Shown: positions 52,050 to 62,424 of the stretch, piece by piece | Layout: every line of letters starts with the position of its first letter | Numbering within the stretch: the first letter of the stretch is position 1 | From: Gemmatimonadota bacterium | Lineage (GTDB): Bacteria; Gemmatimonadota; Gemmatimonadetes; Gemmatimonadales; Gemmatimonadaceae | NCBI GenBank assembly: GCA_040388625.1 | Contig: JAZKBK010000002.1 | Span: 310,001 to 374,000 of the forward strand | Direction of reading: 5' to 3' | Length of the DNA: 64,000 bases | Program-made: the position numbers and the translations under genes | Notes under the pieces: model-generated | Told to the model about the DNA's origin: nothing | The model's input: the letters and a program-made list of their open reading frames with translations, nothing else | Databases searched by the model: none

Positions 52050-52672
52050 CGCGGCAGTCGCGTTTCGATCCGCCGGTCCGGGACCAGCCAGATGAGTGCG
52101 ACGGTGGCGTAGGTGGCATCGGCGATCCAGGGGCGCACAAAGGCCAGGGCGATTCCCGAGGCGTAGAGCAGCAGCGATACGAGGCCTTTCGTGTCCTGTC
52201 CGATAGCGATGGCGAGACGCGAGTCTCGTCCTTCTTCCCGGATTATCCCCGTCTGAAGAATCGTGTATGCCAGCGCGGCCATGATGAGCACGGCACCGTA
52301 GAGCACTGTTGGCACCGACTCTTCATAGTTTCGGCCCATCCACGCGGTGACGAACGGCACGAGCGAGAGCCAGAACAGCAGATGCAGATTGGCCCACAGG
52401 ATTGCGCCGTTGACGCTATCCGTTGCCTGGAGCATGTGGTGGTGATTATTCCAGTAGATGCCGAGGTATATGAAGCTCAGCACGTACGTGAGCACTGATG
52501 GAATGATCGGTCTGAGCGCAGCCCAGTCGTAGCCTACGGGCGGGTGCAGCTCGAGGATCATGATGGTTATCAGAATCGCGACGACTCCGTCGCTGAACGC
52601 TTCCATTCGGTGCTTGTCCAAGAAAGTGTTCCTCGTTCGTCGACCGCTGGAGAGCTGTGCAGGTGTCGTCAT
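52046..52672 (-). CDS. TMEM175-family potassium channel (DUF1211)
   Basis: A 208-residue membrane protein of the prokaryotic TMEM175/DUF1211 family, which form tetrameric K+-selective channels. The signature RMEAFSDGVVAILITIMILEL (positions around residue 22 onward) is in the first helix, and five further hydrophobic segments follow (e.g. VLTYVLSFIYLGIYW, LLFWLSLVPFV). The region before the signature is read from a dRS3-like repeat, so the true start may be ATG 52672 or slightly downstream. The stop is provided by a palindromic repeat. Confidence 0.8.
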   Translation of the reverse strand: MTTPAQLSSGRRTRNTFLDKHRMEAFSDGVVAILITIMILELHPPVGYDWAALRPIIPSVLTYVLSFIYLGIYWNNHHHMLQATDSVNGAILWANLHLLFWLSLVPFVTAWMGRNYEESVPTVLYGAVLIMAALAYTILQTGIIREEGRDSRLAIAIGQDTKGLVSLLLYASGIALAFVRPWIADATYATVALIWLVPDRRIETRLPR

Positions 52673-52803
52673 TCCCGCGAAGCGGGAATCCATCTGTTGC
52701 CGATGCGCTTACTGATGCTACTGCATCAGGGAGATCGATAACATGGATTCCCGCGTTCGCGGGAATGACGAGGGACACATGGATTCCCGCTTTTCGCAGG
52801 AAT
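52668..52803. repeat. Three dRS3-like repeats, two forming a mini-element
   Basis: ATTCCC-N7/8-GGGAAT units occur at 52671-52689, 52747-52766 and, with one mismatch, 52783-52803. The first has the opposite orientation to the other two (flanks GTC and CCAT versus ATGG and GACG), so 52668-52769 is a 102-base structure with about 26-base terminal inverted repeats and a central CTGATGC/GCATCAG hairpin. The pattern equals the dRS3 element known from Neisseria and other genomes. Confidence 0.8.
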
Positions 52804-52810
52804 GACGAGC

Positions 52811-55747
52811 TTACCCTTCAAAATACGGCTGAGTCGGTGCGGTTGGGCTTCGCGGATCAGGTTTGACGAGGAAGCTCTGTGTGTAGCTCTTTCCGTTAAC
52901 GGTGAGCTTTGCGGTGAAGGTGCCTGATATCGGCGTGCCGCGACGACGGAAGCCGCCGCCACCTGCACCTGCTTCCACCTTGATCGGATCCCAGACGACG
53001 CGGTGCATTCCAGCGGCGGTTGCAAACGGTGCTGGCGGCTCACGCCACAGTGCAGACGTGTTTGGAATGCCACCTGCGTTGCCGCGCCGTCCGCCTGCTG
53101 CCGGTTCGCGTTGCGGCTCGCTCGAGAACGTGTGCAACACGGCACCTGTGGAATCGAGGATGTCGATTGTCACTGGACCGGTTGCGGCAGTCCTGAGATA
53201 GTAGTCGATGGCTGCGCCATTCGGCGGGTTCGGGGCCTGCGGCTCATCCTTCTGCAATGGCGTGCCGTTGTCGCCGCCTTCGATCATGTTGATCGAATCG
53301 CCGGGCTTGAACAGATATGCTTCGGCATTTCCGATCGTGTCGTTGATCTGACGCAGGGGGCTGATGTCATCGATTACCCAGAAGCCGCGGCCATGCGTCG
53401 CCAGGATGAGATCGTTCTCGTAGATCTCGAAGTCGCGCATCGACGTGACGGGGAGATTCAACTGGAACGGTTCCCAGCTCTCTCCGTCATCGAACGAGAT
53501 GTGAACACCGAGCTCGGTGCCGGCAAAAAGAAGTCCCTGGCGCTTGGGATCTTCCTTGATGGTGTGCACGTAGCCATTTGCAGGGAGACCGGTCGTGATC
53601 TTCTGCCATGTCTTGCCCGCGTCGCGAGTACGATAGATGTACGGCGTGAAATCCTGGAGCTGATGCCTGTCGACGCTCGCGTACGCAACGTTGAAGTCGA
53701 AGTGTGACGCTTCGATCATGGTGACGCGACTCCACGGCGTCATCGCCTTTGGTGTCACGTCTGTCCAGCTCTTGCCGTCGTTCATGGTGAGCTGGATCAA
53801 TCCGTCATCGGTGCCGATCCAGACCATCGGTACAAACAACGGCGACGGCGCGATTGTGTAGATGACACCGCGCTTGTCGTTACCGACGTCCGCTGCGGCC
53901 GCTGCATCGAGTGTGCGCGGCACACCGGGATCCTTGCGTGTGAGATCGGGGCTTATCTGATTCCACGTTACTGCGTTGTCGGTGGTCTTGAACAGGAACT
54001 GGTTTCCGTAGTACAACGCCCGCGGATCTGCACGTGAGAATACCAGCGGCTGAGTCCAGTCCTTGCGGCCGGTCTCCGGTGATTTCTGCACCGTGGTGCC
54101 GGCTATCATGCGATTCTCTTCCATGTTGTAGCGTTCGCCGGTACCGCCGAAGATGATGCCGGGGTGCAGCACATCACCTGCGGTGTAACCGCTCTCGCCA
54201 CCGGCCGCGACGGGCTCCCAGTCGCGCATCGAGATCTCTGCGAACTTGCCGCGCGATCGTACTGCAACCGCGCCACTGTCCTGCTGCGCGCCGGTGACCC
54301 AGTACGGGAATCGGTAATCGACCGAAACATGATAGATCTGCGCGATAGGCTGATTGTACCACGAGCTCCACGTCACCTCGCGCGGATCTTCGGTCTTTGC
54401 GTTGCGCGTGATGATGGTGCCCTGATCGCTCGCGGAGATCATAGTATTGCTATCGTCCGGCGAGACCCAGACCTGGTGATAATCATCGCCGCCGGGCGAG
54501 CCGCGCAGCGCAACCCAGCTCTTGCCGCCGTCCATCGAGCGTGAGATCGAAACGTTCGCGACATACACGATGTCGGCGTTCTTCGGATCGACGTCGATGT
54601 GCTCGAAGTACCAGCCGCGTCCCCAGAGCGCCTGGTCCGACGACAGTTTGCTCCACGTTTCGCCGCCGTCATCGGATCGGAAGAAGCCGCCAAGACCGGC
54701 TGGCGAGCCGAATGGATTGGGTGGTCCCGGTGGTGGCTTGGGTGCAGATGGATCGGGATTGAGATTGTCGATCACCGCGTAAACGCGCTGCGGGTTGGAT
54801 GGGCATACCGCAATTCCAGACTTGCCCATTCCTTCGTTCGGAAGGCCCTTGGTGAGCTGCTTCCACGTATTTCCACCATCGGTCGACTTGTAGATTCCGC
54901 CGCCCGGCCCGTTGCTCGGCGCGTACACGAACCACGGTGGCCGGCGTGTGTTCCACAGGCCCGCGTACACGATGTCCGGATTGGTCTTGTCGATCACGAC
55001 TTCGATTGCGCCTACATCTTCGTTCTTGTAGAGAACCTTTTCCCAGTTCTTGCCGCCGTCTTTCGAGCGGAAAATTCCACGGTCGGGGTTTCCGGCGTAG
55101 AAGTGACCGATGGCTGCGACGTAAACGATGTCAGGATTGTGCGGATGAACGGCGATCTTGCCGATGTGCTGTGTGTTCTCGAGGCCGATGTGCGTCCACG
55201 TCTTGCCGGCGTCGGTGGATTTGTACATGCCGTTGCCGTATCCGGTGGAATCGCGCAACGTGCATTCGCCACTTCCGACGTACACAACGTCAGGTGCGGA
55301 AGCGGCAACCGCGATCGCGCCGATCGATGCAACCGGTTGGGAATCGAAAACCGGCAGCCAGACTCGACCCGCGTCGATCGTCTTCCACACGCCGCCATTC
55401 ACTGATCCGAAGTAGAACTCGTTCGGACGACCAGGCACGCCCGTGACTGCATCGGTGCGACCGCCACGGAATGGCCCAAGCATGCGCCAACGGAGACCGG
55501 AGTAAAGGTCAGCGTAGCTCTTGGGTGCGGGGTCGGCTGCCAGCGGTCGGTGCGCTAGCGAACCCTGCGCGCCTGCTGTTTGCAGGAAGTGGCCGATGCC
55601 AGGAGAAGCGACGGAGAGCGCCGCACCTACCTGCGTGGCTCTTACGAAGAAGCCACGACGTGAAAGAACATGCTGGTCCGGCGGCTGCGCACCGGCACCT
55701 GCGAGATGAGTATCTGGTTGGTCGGACGTCGAGCGCTTTTTCTTCAC
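52811..55747 (-). CDS. Tat-exported BNR/sortilin-like beta-propeller protein
   Basis: A 978-residue exported protein. The N-terminus has the twin-arginine signal SRRGFFVRATQVGAALS. The main part is made of BNR/Asp-box repeats (GGVWKTIDAGRVW, GMYKSTDAGKTW, GIFRSKDGGKNWEK, GIYKSTDGGNTWKQ), a VPS10/sortilin-type propeller. A C-terminal part (about 800-978) has an Ig-like feel. Such proteins are abundant in Gemmatimonadota-like genomes; function unknown (glycan or protein binding). I prefer GTG 55747, which has GGAG six bases ahead. Confidence 0.82.
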   Translation of the reverse strand: MKKKRSTSDQPDTHLAGAGAQPPDQHVLSRRGFFVRATQVGAALSVASPGIGHFLQTAGAQGSLAHRPLAADPAPKSYADLYSGLRWRMLGPFRGGRTDAVTGVPGRPNEFYFGSVNGGVWKTIDAGRVWLPVFDSQPVASIGAIAVAASAPDVVYVGSGECTLRDSTGYGNGMYKSTDAGKTWTHIGLENTQHIGKIAVHPHNPDIVYVAAIGHFYAGNPDRGIFRSKDGGKNWEKVLYKNEDVGAIEVVIDKTNPDIVYAGLWNTRRPPWFVYAPSNGPGGGIYKSTDGGNTWKQLTKGLPNEGMGKSGIAVCPSNPQRVYAVIDNLNPDPSAPKPPPGPPNPFGSPAGLGGFFRSDDGGETWSKLSSDQALWGRGWYFEHIDVDPKNADIVYVANVSISRSMDGGKSWVALRGSPGGDDYHQVWVSPDDSNTMISASDQGTIITRNAKTEDPREVTWSSWYNQPIAQIYHVSVDYRFPYWVTGAQQDSGAVAVRSRGKFAEISMRDWEPVAAGGESGYTAGDVLHPGIIFGGTGERYNMEENRMIAGTTVQKSPETGRKDWTQPLVFSRADPRALYYGNQFLFKTTDNAVTWNQISPDLTRKDPGVPRTLDAAAAADVGNDKRGVIYTIAPSPLFVPMVWIGTDDGLIQLTMNDGKSWTDVTPKAMTPWSRVTMIEASHFDFNVAYASVDRHQLQDFTPYIYRTRDAGKTWQKITTGLPANGYVHTIKEDPKRQGLLFAGTELGVHISFDDGESWEPFQLNLPVTSMRDFEIYENDLILATHGRGFWVIDDISPLRQINDTIGNAEAYLFKPGDSINMIEGGDNGTPLQKDEPQAPNPPNGAAIDYYLRTAATGPVTIDILDSTGAVLHTFSSEPQREPAAGGRRGNAGGIPNTSALWREPPAPFATAAGMHRVVWDPIKVEAGAGGGGFRRRGTPISGTFTAKLTVNGKSYTQSFLVKPDPRSPTAPTQPYFEG

Positions 55748-55862
55748 GATCCACTCCACACGGTGGGCTAGGGTTCAACAAAACATACGGGAAAAGTCTT
55801 TACGGCGTTCGGACTTTGTGGAGGGGCGCGGGTCTCCGCTTTCGCGGGGCCGACGCGCGTGG

Positions 55863-58193
55863 TCACCGCCCGCTGAGTGGCTCGAACAGGTAGCTCAGCT
55901 TCACGAAGAATCCGTCCTGCGTGCGGCGCAGGCGTCGGAACGCCAGCGCATCGGGCTCGGTCATCGAGTTTCCGTAGCCGGCGAAGAACACCGTGCCTGG
56001 CGATGGGCGGTACGAGAAGAGCCAGTCGGTGCGTAATCCGTTCGCGATGTTTTCGATCGACGGGACGTATGACGTGTCGTTGCGGATCAACAGAGGAAGC
56101 CCGGTGCGCGGATCCAGCAATGATGACCGCAGGGTCGCGGTGTATTGCGTGACGACGCGCACAAAGATCGATCGCGTAACCTGGTACTCCATCTTCACCC
56201 GCGGAATTCGCGTCGACGTCGAGAGTGCTCCGTCACTGCGACGCGTGAACCTGCTGCTCACGTACGTCGCGCCGACGCGCAGTTGCTGGGTCGGGCGCAG
56301 ATTGACACTGGCGTTGTAATCCAGTCGCCGAACGCGTGACGTCTCGAGGAAATCGACGTCGTTGCCGGTGGTGACACCGAGCGATGCGTCGTACTTCGCG
56401 AACTGCGGTGTTGAAATCTTGAACGCGTTTGTGAATGTAGTGATTCGAGGGGACGGCTGGAACGGGATATTGCTTCCCTGTGTCGTGCTAACGAAATCAC
56501 CGAGATACGCCGCAGGATCGAATGCATACGTCGCGATCGTGGGTGTAACGCCGAGCGACCATCCACCACGCAATGTAAAGCTGGTATTCGCGGATGCATT
56601 GTCTTCGAGCAAGCTCTTTGCGGCGAAGAAATCGTCATAGCGCCAGACGGCCTTTGTCGAAAAGAATAGATTGAACTTTTCGATCAGTGCGCCGGGTGGT
56701 CCGTACAAACTAAGGCGATTGGAAATGCCCGGCGCGACAATTCCGGTGCGTGACACGAATCCGTTATCAGCCGCGAATGTTCTGCCTACACCGAGAACGT
56801 TGTAGTGAAATCCGAAGGCGCGTCCGGTGCGATCCAGGACGAGCTCCCACATTGGCGCTGTCTTGGTCGATCCATTCTGTGTCGTATTGCTGATGGCAGC
56901 CTGCGCCTGAGCGTAGTACAATTTTCCGAACACGTAGTGAACGTCGCCATCGATAACGCGATTGGATCTGCCACCGCCGACGCGACCACTGTAAAGCATT
57001 CCGGCGGTGCTCTGCCCACCGAATCCGGTGTTGAGTCGTATGATGTCAACCAGCGGCTGATCGCCATTCAGCGTAGTACTCCCCGCGTCGAGCGCGGATA
57101 GCACCGCGACGTCTGCGCGGCCGAGCTTGCCGGTGAGCTTCATTGCAGCATTGGGCTGCACGATGGTCCGCGTGTACACGAGCGTGTTGGGCACGTTGAA
57201 CTGGTCGCTGCCTTCCACGAAGAACGGGCGCTTCTCGGGATAGAACAATGCGAAACGCGCATCTGCCGCTATCTGTGTCGCGTCTGCTTCGACCTGCGAG
57301 AAGTCGGGCTTCACGGTTCCGTTTAGCACGAAGTTGCTGCCCAGTGCCCAGCGAACGTTGCCACCCAGCTGAGGCTTGGAAGTGTACTTCCAGCCAGTGA
57401 GCGATGAATTGCAGCACGGCTTCCCGATGACAGTGTTGGTCAGCTCCGGGTTGAGTCCAATCACCTGACCGTGATGCATGTCGTGCATTCCCACGAGCGT
57501 TCCCGCCTGATTGGCGAAGCTTGCCGCACCGCTTCGCGCTTCAGTCCACGTTTCCTTGTAACCGCTGTGCTGCACGTTTCGCTGGATCTGAATTCCCCAG
57601 TCCTCGATCGACTTGTTGGGATAGCGCAGGCTGCTGAACGGGATTCGGATCTCGACCTCGTAACCCCACGGCGTGACGTGACCCTTGGACTCCCAGAGGA
57701 AGTCCGCGCTCAGGTCTATCTGTCCCGGCCCGACGTTGGAGCCGGGTATGAATCCGCCGGTCTCGTTCGTGGTGCCGTCGGCCTGGACACCCAACGGATT
57801 GACCGCGAATACGAGCGAGCGGTTGCGTTCGTTATACGGGTCAAGACGAATCTCGATGTTGTCACCTGAGCTGATGTTGTCACGATCGGCGAGCGTGGCG
57901 CGCACGGGGCCGTGTGGCTCATACGCGCGAATGCCGAAGTAGATCGCGGTTCGTGAGTACCAGACGTACACGTCAGTCGAATCCGGCGAGGGGCGCTGAT
58001 CAGCTGGAGAGTACTCGGAAAAGCCAGTGAGCACGGCTGCGCGGCTCCAGACTGGCTCATCGAGATTGCCATCTATAGTTATAGTCGTATCAATGCGCGG
58101 AGCCTGCGCGGTGATCTGGCCCGCGCGTCCATTATACACGGGAGCCGGCTGGGCCGCGGCGATCTGAAACGCGCCGAGAAATGCTAGGAGCAT
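55863..58193 (-). CDS. DUF5916 outer-membrane protein with CBM9-like domain
   Basis: A 776-residue exported protein. After a short signal (ending IAAAQP) the first 220 residues form a carbohydrate-binding family 9-like domain (TITIDGNLDEPVWSRAAVL, FGIRAYEP, WGYEVEIRIPFSSLRYP). The rest is the DUF5916 region with EKRPFFVEGSDQFNV and alternating hydrophobic strands ending in FFVKLSYLFEP, an outer-membrane beta barrel. It may import or bind glycans or glycopeptides. It lies between two BNR proteins and diverges from an M20 peptidase. Confidence 0.85.
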   Translation of the reverse strand: MLLAFLGAFQIAAAQPAPVYNGRAGQITAQAPRIDTTITIDGNLDEPVWSRAAVLTGFSEYSPADQRPSPDSTDVYVWYSRTAIYFGIRAYEPHGPVRATLADRDNISSGDNIEIRLDPYNERNRSLVFAVNPLGVQADGTTNETGGFIPGSNVGPGQIDLSADFLWESKGHVTPWGYEVEIRIPFSSLRYPNKSIEDWGIQIQRNVQHSGYKETWTEARSGAASFANQAGTLVGMHDMHHGQVIGLNPELTNTVIGKPCCNSSLTGWKYTSKPQLGGNVRWALGSNFVLNGTVKPDFSQVEADATQIAADARFALFYPEKRPFFVEGSDQFNVPNTLVYTRTIVQPNAAMKLTGKLGRADVAVLSALDAGSTTLNGDQPLVDIIRLNTGFGGQSTAGMLYSGRVGGGRSNRVIDGDVHYVFGKLYYAQAQAAISNTTQNGSTKTAPMWELVLDRTGRAFGFHYNVLGVGRTFAADNGFVSRTGIVAPGISNRLSLYGPPGALIEKFNLFFSTKAVWRYDDFFAAKSLLEDNASANTSFTLRGGWSLGVTPTIATYAFDPAAYLGDFVSTTQGSNIPFQPSPRITTFTNAFKISTPQFAKYDASLGVTTGNDVDFLETSRVRRLDYNASVNLRPTQQLRVGATYVSSRFTRRSDGALSTSTRIPRVKMEYQVTRSIFVRVVTQYTATLRSSLLDPRTGLPLLIRNDTSYVPSIENIANGLRTDWLFSYRPSPGTVFFAGYGNSMTEPDALAFRRLRRTQDGFFVKLSYLFEPLSGR

Positions 58194-58254
58194 GGTGCAG
58201 TAAATGTAGCCTGGCGCGTGACGGCGACCATCTGTTGTCGCACTACATTTCAGT

Positions 58255-59589
58255 ATGCGTACATCCCGATTCCGTTGTGGCCTGGCCGCGCTCCCGGTGG
58301 CGGGCGCGTTGTTCCTTACCCCCTCGCCAGCCGGCGCTCAGAAGGCCGCCGTCGCACTCACGAAGCAGGAACGAGCTATCGCCAAGGCGGTGGACTCGCA
58401 CAACGCCGCAGCTCTTGCCCTGCTCGAGCGCACTGTCAACATCAACAGCGGCTCGCTCAACTTTGCCGGCGTGCGTCAGGTTGGCGACATCTTCCGCGCA
58501 CAGTACGATTCGCTCGGATTCACCACACGCTGGGTCGATGGCGCGGCGTTCCATCGCGCGGGACATCTCGTCGCCGAGCATCCAGGGCCGGGTCCCAAGA
58601 TCCTGCTGATAGGCCATCTGGATACGGTGTTCGAGCCGAGCAGCCCGTTTCAGAAGTTCACGATGGTGAACGATTCGACGGCTACAGGGCCGGGCGTCAT
58701 CGACATGAAGGGGGGCGACGTCATCGCGCTGTACGCGTTGCGCGCGCTCAAGGACGCCGGTCTGCTGGACAGGATGAACGTGACTGTCGTGTACCACGGC
58801 GACGAGGAAGAGTCGGGCACACCTTTGAGTCTCGCGCGCAAGACACTGATCGACGCTGCTCATGGCGCAACTGCCGCACTCGGCTTCGAGGACGCCGCCG
58901 GCGATCCGCACACGCTGGTGATATCGCGGCGCGGAGATGACGGATGGACGCTGCGCACGACCGGAGTTCCGGCGCACTCGTCGCAGATATTCACGAGCGA
59001 TGTCGGAGCGGGCGCGGTGTACGAGGCGTCGCGCATCCTGAATCAGTTCTATCAAAAGCTTTCGAGTGAACAGTATCTCACCTTCAATCCCGGCCTTGCA
59101 CTCGGCGGCACTTCGGTGAAAGCCGATACCAGCGGCACTGAAGGGAGTGCGGCTGGCAAAAGCAATGTCGTTGCGAAGGAGATGATCGTCACGGGGGATC
59201 TGCGCACGCTATCGCCCGAACAGCTGGCGCGCGCGCGCAAGACGATGAGCGATATCGTGGCCGATCATCTTCCGCACACGACTGCGGAGATAACGTTCGC
59301 CGATGGCTATCCACCGATGGCACCGACCGACGGCAATCGCAGACTGCTCGCGATGTACAGCAAGGTGAGCACCGACCTCGGATTCTGGCCCGTCACAGCC
59401 GTCGATCCGTCACGTGCCGGCGCGGCCGATGTGTCGTTCGTCGCGAAACTGGTACCAATGGCCATAGATGGACTTGGCCTATCGGGCCGTGACGATCACA
59501 CCGAGAAGGAAACCGCTGATCTACGCATGCTGCCCGTGCAGACGAAGCGCGCGGCAGTGTTGATGTACAGGCTCAGCAACCCGAAGTGA
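58255..59589 (+). CDS. Exported M20-family zinc peptidase
   Basis: A 444-residue secreted peptidase with signal peptide (ending PAGAQK). The M20 metal site is intact: GHLDTVFEP, GPGVIDMKGGDV, VYHGDEEESGTP. It resembles glutamate carboxypeptidase-type exopeptidases (dimerisation domain from about 215). It would release amino acids from peptides outside the cytoplasm. It diverges from the DUF5916 gene with 61 bases between the starts. Confidence 0.9.
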   Translation: MRTSRFRCGLAALPVAGALFLTPSPAGAQKAAVALTKQERAIAKAVDSHNAAALALLERTVNINSGSLNFAGVRQVGDIFRAQYDSLGFTTRWVDGAAFHRAGHLVAEHPGPGPKILLIGHLDTVFEPSSPFQKFTMVNDSTATGPGVIDMKGGDVIALYALRALKDAGLLDRMNVTVVYHGDEEESGTPLSLARKTLIDAAHGATAALGFEDAAGDPHTLVISRRGDDGWTLRTTGVPAHSSQIFTSDVGAGAVYEASRILNQFYQKLSSEQYLTFNPGLALGGTSVKADTSGTEGSAAGKSNVVAKEMIVTGDLRTLSPEQLARARKTMSDIVADHLPHTTAEITFADGYPPMAPTDGNRRLLAMYSKVSTDLGFWPVTAVDPSRAGAADVSFVAKLVPMAIDGLGLSGRDDHTEKETADLRMLPVQTKRAAVLMYRLSNPK

Positions 59590-59631
59590 TCCAGGAAGTG
59601 ATGTAGTCTTTCCACGCTCTCACGCACTACA

Positions 59632-62424
59632 ATGAACCGTAAGACGCTCGCACCGACAGTCATCGCTGCACTCGCATCTGTGATGTTCATCAGCCTCCCG
59701 CTCGCCGCGCAGGTCGTTCGACAGCCAGTGAAAAAGGCGCGAGGAGATACGGTACTCCGGCAACCGTCACCAACGGGGAATGACACGAGCCGAGCGCGAC
59801 AGGATACAGCCGCTGGCAAGGTGCCCATAGGCGATTCGCTTACGCGCTTCATCGACAAGTTTTCATTTCGAAATCTCGGGCCCGCTGCATACAGCGGGCG
59901 CGTGACGGCGATCGCGGTGCCAAAGCCATTTCGCAAGACGATCTACATAGGCTCCGCCGGCGGCGGCGTGTGGAAGACATCCAACGCCGGTATAACGTGG
60001 CACTCCATCTCCGACTCACTCGGCAACGGATCGATTGGCGACATTGCCATCGCACCGTCCGACAGCAACGTCATCTGGGTCGGCACAGGTGAGAAGAATT
60101 CATCGCGCTCCACGCTGTGGGGCAACGGCGTGCACAAGTCCACCAACGGCGGCCGCAAGTGGCAACACATGGGCCTCACGGACACGCGATCGATCGCGAA
60201 GATCGTCATCAGTCCGACCGATCCGAATACAGTGTACGTCGCTGCACTCGGACACCTGTGGGGGCCGAACGCCGAGCGCGGAGTCTTCAAGACGACGAAC
60301 GGCGGCACGTCGTGGAGCAAGGTTCTGTTCGTCGACGACACCACGGGCGCAGTCGATCTCGCAATGGATCCATCCAATCCCGAGGTGCTCTATGCAGCGA
60401 TGTGGCACCGGATACGTGAAGGCGGGTCGCACATGCAGGGAGTTGGCGCGGGAAGCGGGATCTACAAGACGGTGGATGGTGGACGCACATGGACGAAACT
60501 CACCGATCCAGCACGCGCCAACGGATTGCCAACCGGCGACATCGGTCGCGTCAGCATTTCGATATCCGCGAAGCACCCGTCGACAGTATACGCGATGATC
60601 GCCGTGGATCGTGGCGTCACCAACACGTCTGCGGCACCATTCGGTGGAGTTTTCAAATCCGACGATGCCGGCGCGCACTGGACACACGTCAACGACCTGG
60701 CAGCAAATCCACATTACTACTACGACGAAATAGTCACCGACCCGACCAACGACAGCCACGTGTACATGCTCGCGTCGCCGCTGATGGTTTCAAAGGACGG
60801 CGGCCATTCATTCGAGAATGATTCACTGTACAACGTTCACGTCGACAACCACGCACTCTGGATCGATCCTGCCGACAGCGCCCACATGATACTCGGCAAC
60901 GATGGCGGTGTGTACACCACGTTCGACGGCGGGAAGGCGTGGGAGCACGCCGAGATTCCCATCGGCCAGTTCTACACCGTCGCTATCGACAGCACGTCCA
61001 AGCCGTATCGCATCTGCGGGGGCCTGCAGGACAACGGTGTCTGGTGTGGACCGAGCAGTACGCGTGACACGATCGGAGTTACCGACGCTGACTGGTACAG
61101 CGTCAATGGCGGCGATGGAATGTGGGTGCAGATATCGCGCACCAACCCCAACATCATCTACTCGGAATCACAATTCGGCAGCATGTCGCGTCTCGACATG
61201 CGCACATGGAAGCGCGATCACATCCAGCCGATAGCGCTCGATGCGGGCGGCGACTCCGGCTATGGCTATACCTGGGGCTGGACGACGCCACTTGCGCTGT
61301 CGCAGCACGACACCGCGACGTTGTACGCAGGCGGAAACCATCTCTTCCGCATCCACGATCACGGCGACAAGAGCGTTGATTGGGAAGTGGTCGGTCCCGA
61401 CATGACGCGGGCCACTCGCGAACATCCCGAGGGTGAAGGACCAAACACGTCATACCACGCGTTGTTCTCGATCGCCGAGAGCCCGCGCACGCGCGACGTG
61501 ATATGGACGGGCAGCGATGATGGACTGGTCTGGCTGACACGCGATTACGGCAAGACATGGACGAACGTCACCGCAAACTTTCCGGCGAAGGCGCCGACAC
61601 GCTGTTTCGTATCGACGATCGCCGCCAGCCATTTCGCGGAAGGTACTGCGTACATGACGTACGACTGTCACAGTCGCGACGACTACGCACCGCATGTGTA
61701 CAAAACCACGAACTTTGGAAAGAGCTGGAGCTCGATTTCGACCGGTCTGCCTACCGACGCTGGCAGTCTCACCGTGTTCGAGGACCCGTACAACGCGCAA
61801 CTGTTGTTGGTCGGGACCGAGATCGGTGTCTACGTATCCATCGATGGTGGAGCGAAGTGGCGGAAATTCGGTCATGGGCTACCGCCGGTATCCGCGGACA
61901 AGCTCGCGATGTCATACGATCAGCGCGATCTCGTGGTCGGCACGCACGGCCGCGGAATCTGGGTGGTGAACGTCGGTCCGCTCGAGGAGATGACGGACAC
62001 GTTGCTGCGCGAACGCGCGCACCTGTTTCGCGTTTCGCCAGCGCTTCAATTCCGCTACACTGATACGTATCCATCCTTCGGAAGCCGCCCGTTCGTCGCA
62101 AAGAATCCACCGCGTGGCGCGATCATTTCCTACTATCTGCGTGACGCGCTCACAGGTCCGGTGGACGTGTACATCCTTACCGCGAAGGGCGACACGGTGC
62201 GCAAGTTGAGCGGGCCGGGTTACGCCGGCCTCAATCAGGCTACATGGGATCTCACGAGCAGCAAGCCGCGTCCGCGCGCGCTTGGGGATCCGACGTCACC
62301 CGCGGATCTCAAGCGCGTCGAGCCTGGTGACTACGTCGTCACGATGAAGGTTGCGGGTAAGACGTTCAGGCAGGAGATCCGGGTGGAGGCGCGGCCGGAC
62401 GATCTGGTGCGACCACCGCGGTAG
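59632..62424 (+). CDS. Exported BNR/sortilin-like beta-propeller protein
   Basis: A 930-residue exported protein with a Sec signal (ending LPLAAQ), related in design to the protein at 52811-55747: BNR repeats such as GGVWKTSNAGITWHS, GVHKSTNGGRKWQH, GIYKTVDGGRTWTK and GLVWLTRDYGKTWTN make two propellers, followed by a small C-terminal domain (about 790-930) with AKGDTVRKLSGPG. Here export is by Sec, not Tat. Function unknown; the pair with DUF5916 and peptidases points to surface-bound degradation. Confidence 0.85.
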   Translation: MNRKTLAPTVIAALASVMFISLPLAAQVVRQPVKKARGDTVLRQPSPTGNDTSRARQDTAAGKVPIGDSLTRFIDKFSFRNLGPAAYSGRVTAIAVPKPFRKTIYIGSAGGGVWKTSNAGITWHSISDSLGNGSIGDIAIAPSDSNVIWVGTGEKNSSRSTLWGNGVHKSTNGGRKWQHMGLTDTRSIAKIVISPTDPNTVYVAALGHLWGPNAERGVFKTTNGGTSWSKVLFVDDTTGAVDLAMDPSNPEVLYAAMWHRIREGGSHMQGVGAGSGIYKTVDGGRTWTKLTDPARANGLPTGDIGRVSISISAKHPSTVYAMIAVDRGVTNTSAAPFGGVFKSDDAGAHWTHVNDLAANPHYYYDEIVTDPTNDSHVYMLASPLMVSKDGGHSFENDSLYNVHVDNHALWIDPADSAHMILGNDGGVYTTFDGGKAWEHAEIPIGQFYTVAIDSTSKPYRICGGLQDNGVWCGPSSTRDTIGVTDADWYSVNGGDGMWVQISRTNPNIIYSESQFGSMSRLDMRTWKRDHIQPIALDAGGDSGYGYTWGWTTPLALSQHDTATLYAGGNHLFRIHDHGDKSVDWEVVGPDMTRATREHPEGEGPNTSYHALFSIAESPRTRDVIWTGSDDGLVWLTRDYGKTWTNVTANFPAKAPTRCFVSTIAASHFAEGTAYMTYDCHSRDDYAPHVYKTTNFGKSWSSISTGLPTDAGSLTVFEDPYNAQLLLVGTEIGVYVSIDGGAKWRKFGHGLPPVSADKLAMSYDQRDLVVGTHGRGIWVVNVGPLEEMTDTLLRERAHLFRVSPALQFRYTDTYPSFGSRPFVAKNPPRGAIISYYLRDALTGPVDVYILTAKGDTVRKLSGPGYAGLNQATWDLTSSKPRPRALGDPTSPADLKRVEPGDYVVTMKVAGKTFRQEIRVEARPDDLVRPPR

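Noticed and set aside
50817-52112. 431-codon open frame overlapping the PEP-CTERM gene in another frame
   Set aside because: Its composition follows from the Lys/Pro-rich repeats of the real gene, which has a signal peptide and sorting signal. It ends in the palindromic repeat.
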